Source: JABSSA01 sp039975755 (GTDB lineage Bacteria; Pseudomonadota; Alphaproteobacteria; Rhodobacterales; Rhodobacteraceae). From it: a DNA stretch of 64,000 nucleotides. A program made the position numbers and the translations under genes. The stretch lies in contig JBDWGM010000062.1 of assembly GCA_039975755.1 (NCBI GenBank), forward strand, positions 70,320-134,319. Direction: 5' to 3'. The notes below the pieces were generated by a model. The model was not told the origin of the DNA, did not search any database, and worked only from the letters and a program-made list of their open reading frames with translations. Shown in pieces: positions 25,776 through 34,030 of the stretch (positions within the stretch are counted from its first letter, which is position 1; every line of letters starts with the position of its first letter).

Positions 25776-26387
25776 TTAAAGGGTCAATTCGACAAGCTCT
25801 ATCGCTTTGGCAATCGCGGCTTCGACGGGCATATCTGATGTGTCTAAAATATGGGCTTTGGATGATGGTTTCAAAGGCGCGGCCGCACGATCTGTGTCAC
25901 GTGCATCCCGCGCTTTGACATCGGCAAGAACGTCTTGCAATTTTGTGTCGATGTTTTTGTCGGCAAGCTCTTTGTGTCGTCGTTCGGCGCGCACCTCAGC
26001 ACTGGCAGTGACGAACAATTGCACCTCGGCTTGTGGACATATGACTGTGCCGATATCGCGACCATCCAACACGGCGCCCCCCGCACGTCGCGCAAAGGCG
26101 CGTTGAAAATCTAGCAATGCGGCTCGAACCTCTGGAATGACAGCAACCTGAGATGCTGCTTGCGCAACCTCGAGGGTTCGCAGGGCAGGGTCCTCTAATG
26201 CCTCGCGCTTGACGGCCTGAGCGGCTTGGATGGCTGGAACTCCGCGCAGTGTCGCGGCGCCAACAACGCGATAAAGCAAGCCCGTATCGAGATGCGCAAA
26301 CCCAAATTGCTTTGCAATGGCACGGCCTATCGTGCCTTTGCCCGCCGCCGCAGGTCCATCTATCGCAACTGTGAATGGCTCGGTCAT
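25776..26387 (-). CDS. cmk: Cytidylate kinase
   Basis: A 203-residue kinase that phosphorylates CMP and dCMP. The P-loop is DGPAAAGKGTIG near residue 9, LDTGLLYRVVG is the substrate loop, and GRDIGTVICPQAEVQLFVTA is the conserved CMP-binding region. The start at 26387 overlaps the aroA stop in ATGA, so aroA and cmk are translationally coupled. In most alphaproteobacteria cmk is followed by rpsA; here rpsA is 4 kb away on the opposite strand. Confidence 0.95.
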   Translation of the reverse strand: MTEPFTVAIDGPAAAGKGTIGRAIAKQFGFAHLDTGLLYRVVGAATLRGVPAIQAAQAVKREALEDPALRTLEVAQAASQVAVIPEVRAALLDFQRAFARRAGGAVLDGRDIGTVICPQAEVQLFVTASAEVRAERRHKELADKNIDTKLQDVLADVKARDARDTDRAAAPLKPSSKAHILDTSDMPVEAAIAKAIELVELTL

Positions 26388-27730
26388 AGTCGTTGGATAT
26401 GTGCGCCCATATCGCCCATCAAAGTTTCGAAAATAGGGAAGGATGTCGCGATTGGTCCGCCGTCGTCCAGCGTAACCGGCTGTTGCGAGGCCATGCCCAT
26501 GACAAGGAACGACATGGCAATCCGGTGGTCCAGATGAGTCGCCGCGGTCATGCCGCCGCGCACATTGCCATGACCAAGCCCCTGTACGGTCCACCAATCC
26601 GGGCCGTCGTCGACTGTCACGCCAGCGGCACGCAAACCATCGGCCATCGCGGCGATCCGGTCGCTTTCTTTGACGCGCAGCTCTTTGACGCCCGGCATAT
26701 GAGTTTCCCCTTTCGCAAAAGCGGCGACCACCGAAAGCACTGGATATTCATCAATCATACTTGCGGCGCGATTTGCGGGGACTTCAATTCCCACCAAATC
26801 AGGCGAGAACTTTGCGCGCAAATCAGCGACTGGTTCACCCCCTTCTTCACGTTCATTTTCAAACGTCAGATCTGCGCCCATGTCACGCAACGTGAAATAA
26901 AGACCAGCGCGTGTCGGGTTCAATCCAATATTGGGAACCAAAACATCTGATCCCGGCACGATCAAAGCCGCACACACAGGAAACGCAGCAGAAGACGGAT
27001 CGCGTGGCACATCAATATGCTGTGGCTTTAGCTCTGGTTGACCTTTCAGGGTGATGACACGCCCTTCGTTTGTTTCTTCGGTCGTGATTTCAGCGCCAAA
27101 GCCTGCAAACATGCGTTCGGTATGATCGCGTGTTGCTTCTTTTTCGATCACTACGGTTTGCCCCGGTGCGTTCAGTCCAGCAAATAAAACGGCGGATTTC
27201 ACCTGCGCGGACGGGACCGGCACGGTATAGTTGACGGGCACAGGATCGTCCGCACCAATCAAAGTCATCGGCAATCGACCCTCGGAACGGCCCACGGTTT
27301 GACACCCGAACAATGCGAGCGGATCAGTGACGCGTGCCATGGGGCGTTTATTCAAAGACGCATCCCCCGTAAAGGTGGCTGTAATTGGCGATGTTGACAT
27401 GGCGCCCATGATCAATCGCACACCCGTACCCGAATTTCCGCAATCGATCACCTGATCCGGTTCTGCAAAACCACCAACGCCGACACCGTTTACATGCCAT
27501 GTCCCATCATCATCGCGTTCTACCTTTGCACCAAACGCCTGCATGGCCTTAGCTGTATCAAGAACATCCTGGCCTTCCAAAAGCCCTTTGATTGTTGTTT
27601 CGCCAACACTCAACGCCCCAAGGATCAGGGACCGGTGCGAGATTGATTTATCCCCTGGCACATGTGCGGTGCCTTGCAATGGGCCGCTGGCCGTGGATTG
27701 CATTTGAATTGGATCGCCGTGGCTCGACAT
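26384..27730 (-). CDS. aroA: 3-phosphoshikimate 1-carboxyvinyltransferase (EPSP synthase, class II type)
   Basis: A 448-residue enzyme of the shikimate pathway. Motifs include GDKSISHRSLILGAL (phosphoenolpyruvate and shikimate sites), GNSGTGVRLIMG, KRPMARVTDPL, PSAQVKSAVLFAGLN and DEYPVLSVVAAFA. Its overall sequence is nearest to the class II form known from Agrobacterium. The residue equivalent to the alanine that confers glyphosate tolerance in that enzyme appears to be Gly (in GNSGTG). Start 27730 has AGAGG seven bases upstream. It overlaps cmk by four bases. Confidence 0.96.
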   Translation of the reverse strand: MSSHGDPIQMQSTASGPLQGTAHVPGDKSISHRSLILGALSVGETTIKGLLEGQDVLDTAKAMQAFGAKVERDDDGTWHVNGVGVGGFAEPDQVIDCGNSGTGVRLIMGAMSTSPITATFTGDASLNKRPMARVTDPLALFGCQTVGRSEGRLPMTLIGADDPVPVNYTVPVPSAQVKSAVLFAGLNAPGQTVVIEKEATRDHTERMFAGFGAEITTEETNEGRVITLKGQPELKPQHIDVPRDPSSAAFPVCAALIVPGSDVLVPNIGLNPTRAGLYFTLRDMGADLTFENEREEGGEPVADLRAKFSPDLVGIEVPANRAASMIDEYPVLSVVAAFAKGETHMPGVKELRVKESDRIAAMADGLRAAGVTVDDGPDWWTVQGLGHGNVRGGMTAATHLDHRIAMSFLVMGMASQQPVTLDDGGPIATSFPIFETLMGDMGAHIQRL

Positions 27731-27861
27731 GTTCAGCCTCTTATCAGTTTGACGCAGCACTACCCCGCGCGAGGCAAATCGTCCAGACGTTCACCAAACG
27801 TTGCTTGGACGAATGGACTGGAACAGCATAGGGTCAAGACGTAGGAAAAAGGAAAACAAAC

Positions 27862-28431
27862 ATGCGTCGTCTGCTTGTCACCATTGCTCTTGTCATCGTC
27901 GGGTCCGCTTCGTGGGCCCAAGACACCTCAAATCAGGACGAACCGGAAGCCGAAGCAATTCCTGAAGTGCGGGCGGAAGAACCAATGAACCTTGATCGGT
28001 TGGTCGCCCTTGTTCGAGCCATCGACCCCGAGGCTATTGTGAACGGCAATGCGATGGAATTGACGATCGAAGACATCCCGATCCTTGTTGTCACGGACCC
28101 TGTTGCCAATCGTATGCGTGCAATGGTCCCGATCCGGTCTGCCGAGGGTCTGCAAGCCGATGAACTGATGCGATTGATGCAGGCGAATTTCGATAGCGCA
28201 CTGGACGCGCGGTATGCGGTTGCGCAGGGGCGGTTGTGGGGTGTTTTCATCCATCCGTTGTCTGAACTGGAACGGGATCAATTTTTGTCAGCTCTGATCC
28301 AAACTGTGAATGTGGCTCGCACGTATGGGAGCACTTATTCAGGAGGAGCTATGACTTTTGGCGGTGGCGATTCAAACGGCATTTTTCGTGACCTTTTTGA
28401 GGAACTCAAAGAGCTTGGCGAGGAAATTTAA
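27862..28431 (+). CDS. Secreted protein of unknown function
   Basis: A 189-residue protein with a signal peptide (about 1-20, SASWAQ). An acidic spacer (about 22-42) is followed by a domain (about 43-155) that looks like a YbjN or CesT chaperone fold: a helix, the strand pair MELTIEDIPILVV and NRMRAMVPI, and a long helix. The C-terminus is Gly-rich (GGAMTFGGGDSNG). No catalytic motif is seen. AAGGA precedes the ATG at good distance. It diverges from aroA and is followed by its own terminator. Confidence 0.72.
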   Translation: MRRLLVTIALVIVGSASWAQDTSNQDEPEAEAIPEVRAEEPMNLDRLVALVRAIDPEAIVNGNAMELTIEDIPILVVTDPVANRMRAMVPIRSAEGLQADELMRLMQANFDSALDARYAVAQGRLWGVFIHPLSELERDQFLSALIQTVNVARTYGSTYSGGAMTFGGGDSNGIFRDLFEELKELGEEI

Positions 28432-28445
28432 AGCAAAGCCAAGCT

Positions 28446-28464
28446 AAGGGCCTTGCCCTTTTTG
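28446..28464 (+). terminator. Terminator after the secreted protein gene
   Basis: A six-base-pair stem AAGGGC/GCCCTT with a three-base loop followed by five T residues, 14 bases after the stop. Confidence 0.65.
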
Positions 28465-28518
28465 CGATGCCGCTCATACTCCCCCCAATGGTGTGACAAC
28501 TAAAGGGGGGTGTAGACC

Positions 28519-29310
28519 TTGTTGAAATTTCTAAGCACAGCTATCGCAGCCATCACGTTCGCGAGCGGCGCATTGGCCGACGGGCACCTGCCAGATCTTG
28601 GCGGAAAAGAAGTGGTGATAGTCACAGAAAACGCATACCCGCCTTTGCAATTTGTGGATCCGGCGTCTGGCGATGCCGTCGGTTGGGAATACGACGCTAT
28701 GGTGGAAATCGCTCAGCGTCTGAACATGACAATCGTCTATGAAAACATCAGCTGGGACGCGATGATCGCTGCAGTCAGCGAAGGTCAATTTGACATCGGG
28801 ATGACGGGAATCACGATCCGCGATGACCGTAAGGAACAAGTCGACTTTTCAGACAAGTACATGACATCCGAAATGGTCATGATGGTCCGTGGGGACGAAG
28901 ATCGTTTTGCCAATGCCAAGGAATTTGCGGGCGACGACGATCTATTGATGGCGGCACAACCGGGCACAACGCCGTTTTATGTTGGTGTGTACGATGTATT
29001 GGATGGCAATGAATCCAATCCTCGGATCAAGTTATTCGAAACCTTTGGGGCAGGGGTTCAGGCCTTGCGAACAGGTGATGTTGATTTGGTCCTAACTGAT
29101 GGCACAGCCGGGAACGGGTATGTCGATGCGTCTGACGGTGGTTTGAAAATCGTTGGAGAGAAGCTCGGCACCGAAGATTTCGGTTTCATCTTTCCAAAAG
29201 GATCGGACCTTGTCGAACCTGTGAATGCTGCAATCGCATCTATGGCCGCAGACGGTACGCTTGAGGTGTTGAACAAAAAGTGGTTCCTAGACTTCAAAAT
29301 CGGCGGCTAA
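28519..29310 (+). CDS. Amino-acid ABC transporter substrate-binding protein
   Basis: A 263-residue periplasmic binding protein of family 3, with a signal peptide (about 1-20, ending ALA). Signatures are TENAYPPLQFVD near residue 38, GWEYDAMVEIAQRLN, FDIGMTGITIRDDR near 96 and LVLTDGTAGNGYV near 188. The substrate is probably a polar or acidic amino acid, which sequence alone does not settle. The start is TTG (28519 or 28522) behind AAGGGGGG. The permease gene follows after three bases. Confidence 0.88.
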   Translation: MLKFLSTAIAAITFASGALADGHLPDLGGKEVVIVTENAYPPLQFVDPASGDAVGWEYDAMVEIAQRLNMTIVYENISWDAMIAAVSEGQFDIGMTGITIRDDRKEQVDFSDKYMTSEMVMMVRGDEDRFANAKEFAGDDDLLMAAQPGTTPFYVGVYDVLDGNESNPRIKLFETFGAGVQALRTGDVDLVLTDGTAGNGYVDASDGGLKIVGEKLGTEDFGFIFPKGSDLVEPVNAAIASMAADGTLEVLNKKWFLDFKIGG

Positions 29311-29313
29311 ATC

Positions 29314-30096
29314 TTGCGAAACAAAAAGAAGGACGGTGACTTTCCCTATTGGTTGGTCGCTGTCGCTGGGTTGCTTGTCTGGGCGTTTTGGCAAGTGGCC
29401 AGCAACGACCTTTATTCGGATGTCTTCGGAAAACTGAAACAAGGCCTCGGCATCACCATCATGGTGAGCGTTGTCGGGTATGTGTTTGCCTGTCTGCTTG
29501 GCCTGGCATTGGCTTTGATGCAATTGTCCGGCTCAATCGTTCTTCGACAGATTTCGCGGTTTTATGTCGAAGTGATGCGCGGGCTGCCGATCTTGGTGCT
29601 GCTGCTCTATGTGGCATTTGTCGTTGCGCCGGCGCTGGTCGCGCTTTGGAACTGGTTGCCGTTTCAAGATATTCGCACCCGGGATTTTCCGTTGCTCTGG
29701 CGGGCCGTATTGGCATTGGTCCTCGCTTATTCCAGCTTTTTGGCAGAGATTTTTCGGGCTGGTTTGCAGTCTGTGGACGACGGTCAGATCGAAGCCGCCG
29801 AAACGTTGGGGCTGTCACGTTGGAACAGGTTCCGCTTTGTCGTGTTTCCGCAAGCGATCCGCATTATCTTGCCACCGTTGGGAAATGACTTCGTGGCGAT
29901 GGTCAAAGACAGTTCGTTGGTGTCCGTGGTCGGCGTGCTTGATATTGCGCAAATTGGCAAAGTGACAGCGGCCGGAAATTTCAGATATTTCGAAACATAT
30001 AATGTCGTCGCATTGATCTATCTGACCATGACGATTGGATTGTCACTTGCTATGCGCGCACTGGAACAACGAATGAAGCAAGGTTCAGGGCGTTAA
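29314..30096 (+). CDS. Amino-acid ABC transporter permease
   Basis: A 260-residue inner-membrane permease of the HisM/GlnP type. It has five or six hydrophobic helices, the FYVEVMRGLPILVLLLY segment, and the EAA loop EAAETLGLSRWNRFRFVVFPQAIR near residue 165, which docks the ATPase. The TTG start is forced by a stop codon just upstream. It is co-transcribed with the binding protein. No ATP-binding protein gene follows, so the ATPase must be encoded elsewhere or shared. Confidence 0.88.
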   Translation: MRNKKKDGDFPYWLVAVAGLLVWAFWQVASNDLYSDVFGKLKQGLGITIMVSVVGYVFACLLGLALALMQLSGSIVLRQISRFYVEVMRGLPILVLLLYVAFVVAPALVALWNWLPFQDIRTRDFPLLWRAVLALVLAYSSFLAEIFRAGLQSVDDGQIEAAETLGLSRWNRFRFVVFPQAIRIILPPLGNDFVAMVKDSSLVSVVGVLDIAQIGKVTAAGNFRYFETYNVVALIYLTMTIGLSLAMRALEQRMKQGSGR

Positions 30097-30226
30097 ACCC
30101 GTCTTTCTGGCGACCGATCGCACACAAGGCTGTGTAAATGGCAGAAACGCTTGCTCTTGACCGATGGCTCCTTTATACGCGCGCTCGTCTACAAGGTGGT
30201 CAACCACTGCATGACAGAGAGTGAGC

Positions 30227-30256
30227 AGGGTCGGGTTACCGACCCTCTTTGTTTTG
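30227..30256 (+). terminator. Terminator upstream of rpsA
   Basis: An eight-base-pair perfect stem AGGGTCGG (30227-30234) with CCGACCCT (30239-30246), loop GTTA, then CTTTGTTTT. It separates the permease transcript from rpsA. Confidence 0.75.
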
Positions 30257-30333
30257 TGGATCACCTGACCAATCCAAGACCGGCGGAGACAACCGCACGG
30301 CCAGTAAATGACCTAAAAGGAACATAACGCCAG

Positions 30334-32010
30334 ATGGCAAACACAACGATGGAGGAATTCGAAGCCCTCCTGAACGAAAGCTTCGAAATGGACACGCCCG
30401 ACGAAGGGTCTGTTGTCAAAGGTAAAGTCATCGCAATCGAAGCGGGACAAGCCATCATCGACGTCGGCTACAAAATGGAAGGCCGCGTTGATCTAAAAGA
30501 ATTCGCAAATCCCGGTGAAGCCCCTGAAATCGCTGTAGGCGATGAAGTTGAGGTTTACTTGCGCGCTGCTGAAAATGCGCGCGGCGAAGCGGTTATTTCT
30601 CGTGAAATGGCACGCCGTGAAGAAGCCTGGGATCGTCTGGAAAAAGCATACGCTGGCGAAGCACGCGTCGAAGGCGCAATCTTTGGTCGCGTCAAAGGTG
30701 GCTTTACTGTCGACCTCGGCGGCGCTGTGGCCTTCTTGCCCGGCTCGCAAGTTGACGTACGCCCTGTGCGTGACGCTGGACCTTTGATGGGTCTCAAGCA
30801 GCCGTTCCAGATTTTGAAAATGGACCGCCGTCGGGGCAACATTGTTGTGTCACGCCGTGCGATTCTTGAAGAATCACGTGCCGAACAGCGTGCCGAAGTT
30901 ATTGGCAACCTGGCCGAAGGTCAGAACGTTGAAGGCGTCGTCAAGAACATCACAGAATACGGTGCATTCGTGGACCTTGGTGGTGTCGATGGCCTGTTGC
31001 ACGTAACGGACATGGCATGGCGCCGTGTGAACCATCCTTCGGAAATCTTGACAATTGGCGAGACGATCAACGTCCAAGTCATCAAGATCAACAAGGAAAC
31101 GCACCGTATCAGCCTTGGCCTGAAACAGCTGCAAGAAGATCCATGGGATCTGGTTGCGGCGAAATATCCGCTGGAATCGACTCATCAGGGCCGCGTCACA
31201 AACATCACCGATTACGGTGCGTTTGTTGAACTGGAACCAGGTGTTGAAGGTCTGGTGCACGTTTCAGAAATGTCCTGGACGAAAAAGAACGTTCACCCCG
31301 GAAAAATCGTTTCGACGTCACAAGAAGTCGAAGTCATGGTTCTGGAAATCGACGGCACCAAGCGTCGCGTTTCTTTGGGTCTCAAGCAGACTATGCGCAA
31401 CCCATGGGAAGTGTTCGAAGAAACACATCCCGAGGGAACAGAAGTCGAAGGCGAAGTCAAAAACATCACCGAATTCGGTTTGTTTGTTGGACTGCCAGGC
31501 GACATCGACGGCATGGTTCACTTGTCCGACCTCAGCTGGGATGAGCGTGGCGAAGATGCGATCCAGAACTATCGCAAAGGCGACGAAGTCAAAGCGGTTG
31601 TGTCTGAAGTTGACGTCGAGAAAGAGCGTATCTCGCTTTCGATCAAAGGTGTTGGCGGAGACAAATTTGCAGAAGCGACTGGCGGCGTAAAGCGCGGCTC
31701 AATCGTGACTGTGAATGTGACCGCGATCGAAGAAGGTGGCGTCGAAGTCGAATACGAAGGTATGAAGTCCTTCATTCGCCGCTCCGACTTGTCGCGTGAC
31801 CGTGCCGAGCAACGCCCTGAGCGCTTCTCTGTTGGTGACAAAGTTGATGTGCGCATCACGAACGTCGACAACAAAGCGCGTCGTTTGGGCGTATCCATCA
31901 AAGCGCGTGAGATTGCAGAAGAAAAAGAGGCCGTGCAACAGTATGGCTCCTCTGATTCAGGCGCATCTTTGGGCGATATTCTGGGTGCGGCGCTTAAAGG
32001 CGACGAATAA
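30334..32010 (+). CDS. rpsA: 30S ribosomal protein S1
   Basis: A 558-residue protein with six S1 RNA-binding repeats (starting near residues 28, 110, 195, 280, 367 and 455). The repeats carry the usual pattern such as VVKNITEYGAFVDLGGVDGLLHVTDMAW. S1 unfolds mRNA at the ribosome and is essential. It has its own upstream terminator and probably its own promoter in the 75 bases before the start; a terminator-like hairpin lies directly after it. It is not next to cmk as in most relatives. Confidence 0.98.
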   Translation: MANTTMEEFEALLNESFEMDTPDEGSVVKGKVIAIEAGQAIIDVGYKMEGRVDLKEFANPGEAPEIAVGDEVEVYLRAAENARGEAVISREMARREEAWDRLEKAYAGEARVEGAIFGRVKGGFTVDLGGAVAFLPGSQVDVRPVRDAGPLMGLKQPFQILKMDRRRGNIVVSRRAILEESRAEQRAEVIGNLAEGQNVEGVVKNITEYGAFVDLGGVDGLLHVTDMAWRRVNHPSEILTIGETINVQVIKINKETHRISLGLKQLQEDPWDLVAAKYPLESTHQGRVTNITDYGAFVELEPGVEGLVHVSEMSWTKKNVHPGKIVSTSQEVEVMVLEIDGTKRRVSLGLKQTMRNPWEVFEETHPEGTEVEGEVKNITEFGLFVGLPGDIDGMVHLSDLSWDERGEDAIQNYRKGDEVKAVVSEVDVEKERISLSIKGVGGDKFAEATGGVKRGSIVTVNVTAIEEGGVEVEYEGMKSFIRRSDLSRDRAEQRPERFSVGDKVDVRITNVDNKARRLGVSIKAREIAEEKEAVQQYGSSDSGASLGDILGAALKGDE

Positions 32011-32592
32011 ACCTAGGTTCTAATTTTTGAAAAGGCCCTGCCAGTTGGTGGGGCCTTTTCTCGTTCAAACTCGTGAATCTGTTTCAGTAACGAGCGTGTT
32101 TGTGCGGTCTTTGAAATTGTCTCGCCCTTTTTTACTGCCAGACGTGGCCCATGGAACAAGGATCACGGGGCGTTGTCTTAGAACGAGTTTAATTACCTCA
32201 AATGCGCAGGATTCCTTGCGAAACCGAAATCGCGCACAGTTTGTGTGGCGAAATTCATGAGGGGTCATTGGTCTTCATTACTGGCTCTGGTTCGCGACAA
32301 AAGATCTAGAGAAATTCCCAGGATGAGATCACATTAACGCGATTTGACGAACACGCCTTGCCTGCATGTTGACCTAGGGGAAGGTCGAGGGCTCAAGCGA
32401 ATCATTAAACGGAACCTAAGGATGCAACTGGCTCTGATCGGTCTTCTGGGGCGCGGTGGGAACGGAATTTCTTGATAAAACAGGGGCATCAGCACCAAAT
32501 AGTTGAAACTGAATGCAACCACTCTATTCCGCTATCGAGCTATTCTGCGTATAGTGTCCTCTATTGCATTTCGAACAAACAAGGGGGCGTTT
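32011..32592. other. 582-base intergenic region between rpsA and ihfB
   Basis: It begins with a terminator for rpsA: AAAAGGCCC (about 32030-32038) pairs with GGGCCTTTT (about 32051-32059). The remaining 530 bases contain no recognisable gene on either strand; the open frames of 60-70 codons there lack family resemblance and ribosome-binding sites. This length is unusual, because rpsA and ihfB are normally close. The last 80 bases presumably hold the ihfB promoter; an AAGGGGG site sits before the ihfB ATG. A small RNA could lie here but nothing specific is seen. Confidence 0.5.
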
Positions 32593-32877
32593 ATGATCCG
32601 GTCTGAGTTGACACAGAAGATCGCAGACGAAAATCCGCATCTATATCAACGTGACGTTGAGCGGATCGTGAACACAATATTCGAAGAGGTGACCAACGCG
32701 ATGTCGCGCGGTGATCGAGTCGAGTTGCGCGGGTTCGGAGCCTTCTCTGTTAAGGAACGAGATGCACGGACTGGCCGCAACCCACGTACGGGTGAAACGG
32801 TTGAGGTGGATCAAAAGCATGTTCCATTCTTCAAGACAGGTAAGCTTTTGCGCGATCGTCTGAACGGGAAAGCCTAA
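32593..32877 (+). CDS. ihfB: Integration host factor subunit beta
   Basis: A 94-residue DNA-bending protein of the HU/IHF family. MIRSELTQKIADENPHLYQ is a typical beta-subunit N-terminus, VELRGFGAFSVKERDAR is the strand leading into the DNA-inserting arm, and GRNPRTGE contains the proline that intercalates. It pairs with IhfA encoded elsewhere. It overlaps the lapA-like gene by one base. Confidence 0.96.
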   Translation: MIRSELTQKIADENPHLYQRDVERIVNTIFEEVTNAMSRGDRVELRGFGAFSVKERDARTGRNPRTGETVEVDQKHVPFFKTGKLLRDRLNGKA

Positions 32878-33230
32878 TGCGTTACATTCGAATTGCATGC
32901 ATGCTTGTGTTTGCTGGAGCTTTGGCCGCTGTGGCTGTTGCCAATCGTAACTTGGTTCAGTTGCAAGTGTTGCCAGACGAAATTGCCGGACAGTTTGTGT
33001 TGAATCCAAAAATCGAACTGCCGTTGTTCATCGTGATCTTGGGCAGCATCATTATTGGTCTGCTGGTTGGGTTCGTTTGGGAGTGGTTTCGCGAACATGC
33101 AATTCGAGCGGACGCAGCCCAAAAAGGTCGCGACCTTCGCCGTCTTGAGCGGGAGAATTCCAAGCTGAAGGCTCAAAAGGAAGAGAACCGGGGCGATGAT
33201 GTTCTGGCGCTCTTGGATGAGGCGAGTTAA
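32877..33230 (+). CDS. LapA-domain (DUF1049) membrane protein
   Basis: A 117-residue inner-membrane protein with two hydrophobic helices (about 5-22 and 43-65), then a charged coiled-coil tail rich in Arg and Glu (RRLERENSKLKAQKEE). This matches the LapA family, whose E. coli member works with LapB in lipopolysaccharide control. The ihfB-lapA-trpF-trpB order is conserved in the Rhodobacterales. Confidence 0.85.
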   Translation: MRYIRIACMLVFAGALAAVAVANRNLVQLQVLPDEIAGQFVLNPKIELPLFIVILGSIIIGLLVGFVWEWFREHAIRADAAQKGRDLRRLERENSKLKAQKEENRGDDVLALLDEAS

Positions 33231-33236
33231 CCGCGC

Positions 33237-33878
33237 ATGAGCGCAGATGTTTCTGTCAAAATTTGTGGAATACGAGACCCTGCGCATTTGGATGTGTTGG
33301 CCACGGCTGGCGCACGCTATGTAGGGTTTGTATTTTTCGAAAAATCACCACGTTATGTAAGCTTTGATGCAGCGCGATCATTGTCTCTGGCCACACCGAC
33401 GGGCATCGCCAAGGTGGCCTTGGTGGTCAACGCAGATGATGAACAACTTGATACGCTGACATCCACTGTGCCATTGGACATGCTGCAATTGCATGGCAAT
33501 GAGACGCCGGATCGTGTCGCTGAAATAAAGACGCGTTACGGATTGCCAGTTATGAAGGCGGTTGGTGTTGCAGACGCTGATGATGTGGCGGCTTTGGATC
33601 GGTACGCAAAGGTTGCGGATCAAATATTGGTTGATGCAAAACCGCCTAAACATTCTGAATTGCCGGGTGGCAACGGATTGGCGTTCGATTGGCAGCTGAT
33701 CGCGGCTCGGCGCTGGCCGGTGCCGTGGATGCTGGCCGGTGGCCTTGTGCCTGACAACGTGGGGCAAGCAATCAAGCTGACAGGCGCGCGGCAAATTGAT
33801 GTGTCCACAGGTGTTGAAAGCGCACCCGGTACAAAAGACCCAAATCTGATCAAGGCATTTGTCGAAGCCGCAGTGTAA
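33237..33878 (+). CDS. trpF: Phosphoribosylanthranilate isomerase
   Basis: A 213-residue TIM-barrel enzyme of tryptophan synthesis. Seen are VKICGIRDPAHLD with the catalytic Cys, YVGFVFFEKSPRYV, LQLHGNETP, LVDAKPP and MLAGGLVPDNV; the conserved aspartate lies in QILVDAK. It follows the LapA gene by six bases and precedes trpB. Confidence 0.95.
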   Translation: MSADVSVKICGIRDPAHLDVLATAGARYVGFVFFEKSPRYVSFDAARSLSLATPTGIAKVALVVNADDEQLDTLTSTVPLDMLQLHGNETPDRVAEIKTRYGLPVMKAVGVADADDVAALDRYAKVADQILVDAKPPKHSELPGGNGLAFDWQLIAARRWPVPWMLAGGLVPDNVGQAIKLTGARQIDVSTGVESAPGTKDPNLIKAFVEAAV

Positions 33879-34030
33879 TACGATTACCTGCAACGCTGAC
33901 ACGTTTAGTGTTTTCATTGATCGAAACGCAGCGGTGGTGCGTATAAATCCGATACATGCATGCCGTTTAAACCGTCTTGTTTCGCGGCGCATTTGTTGAC
34001 ACAAGAAGACCTTCAATAGGGGAGCCTGAA

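Noticed and set aside
31154..31690. 178-codon frame within rpsA
   Set aside because: Lys/Arg/Ser-rich out-of-frame shadow of S1 repeats.
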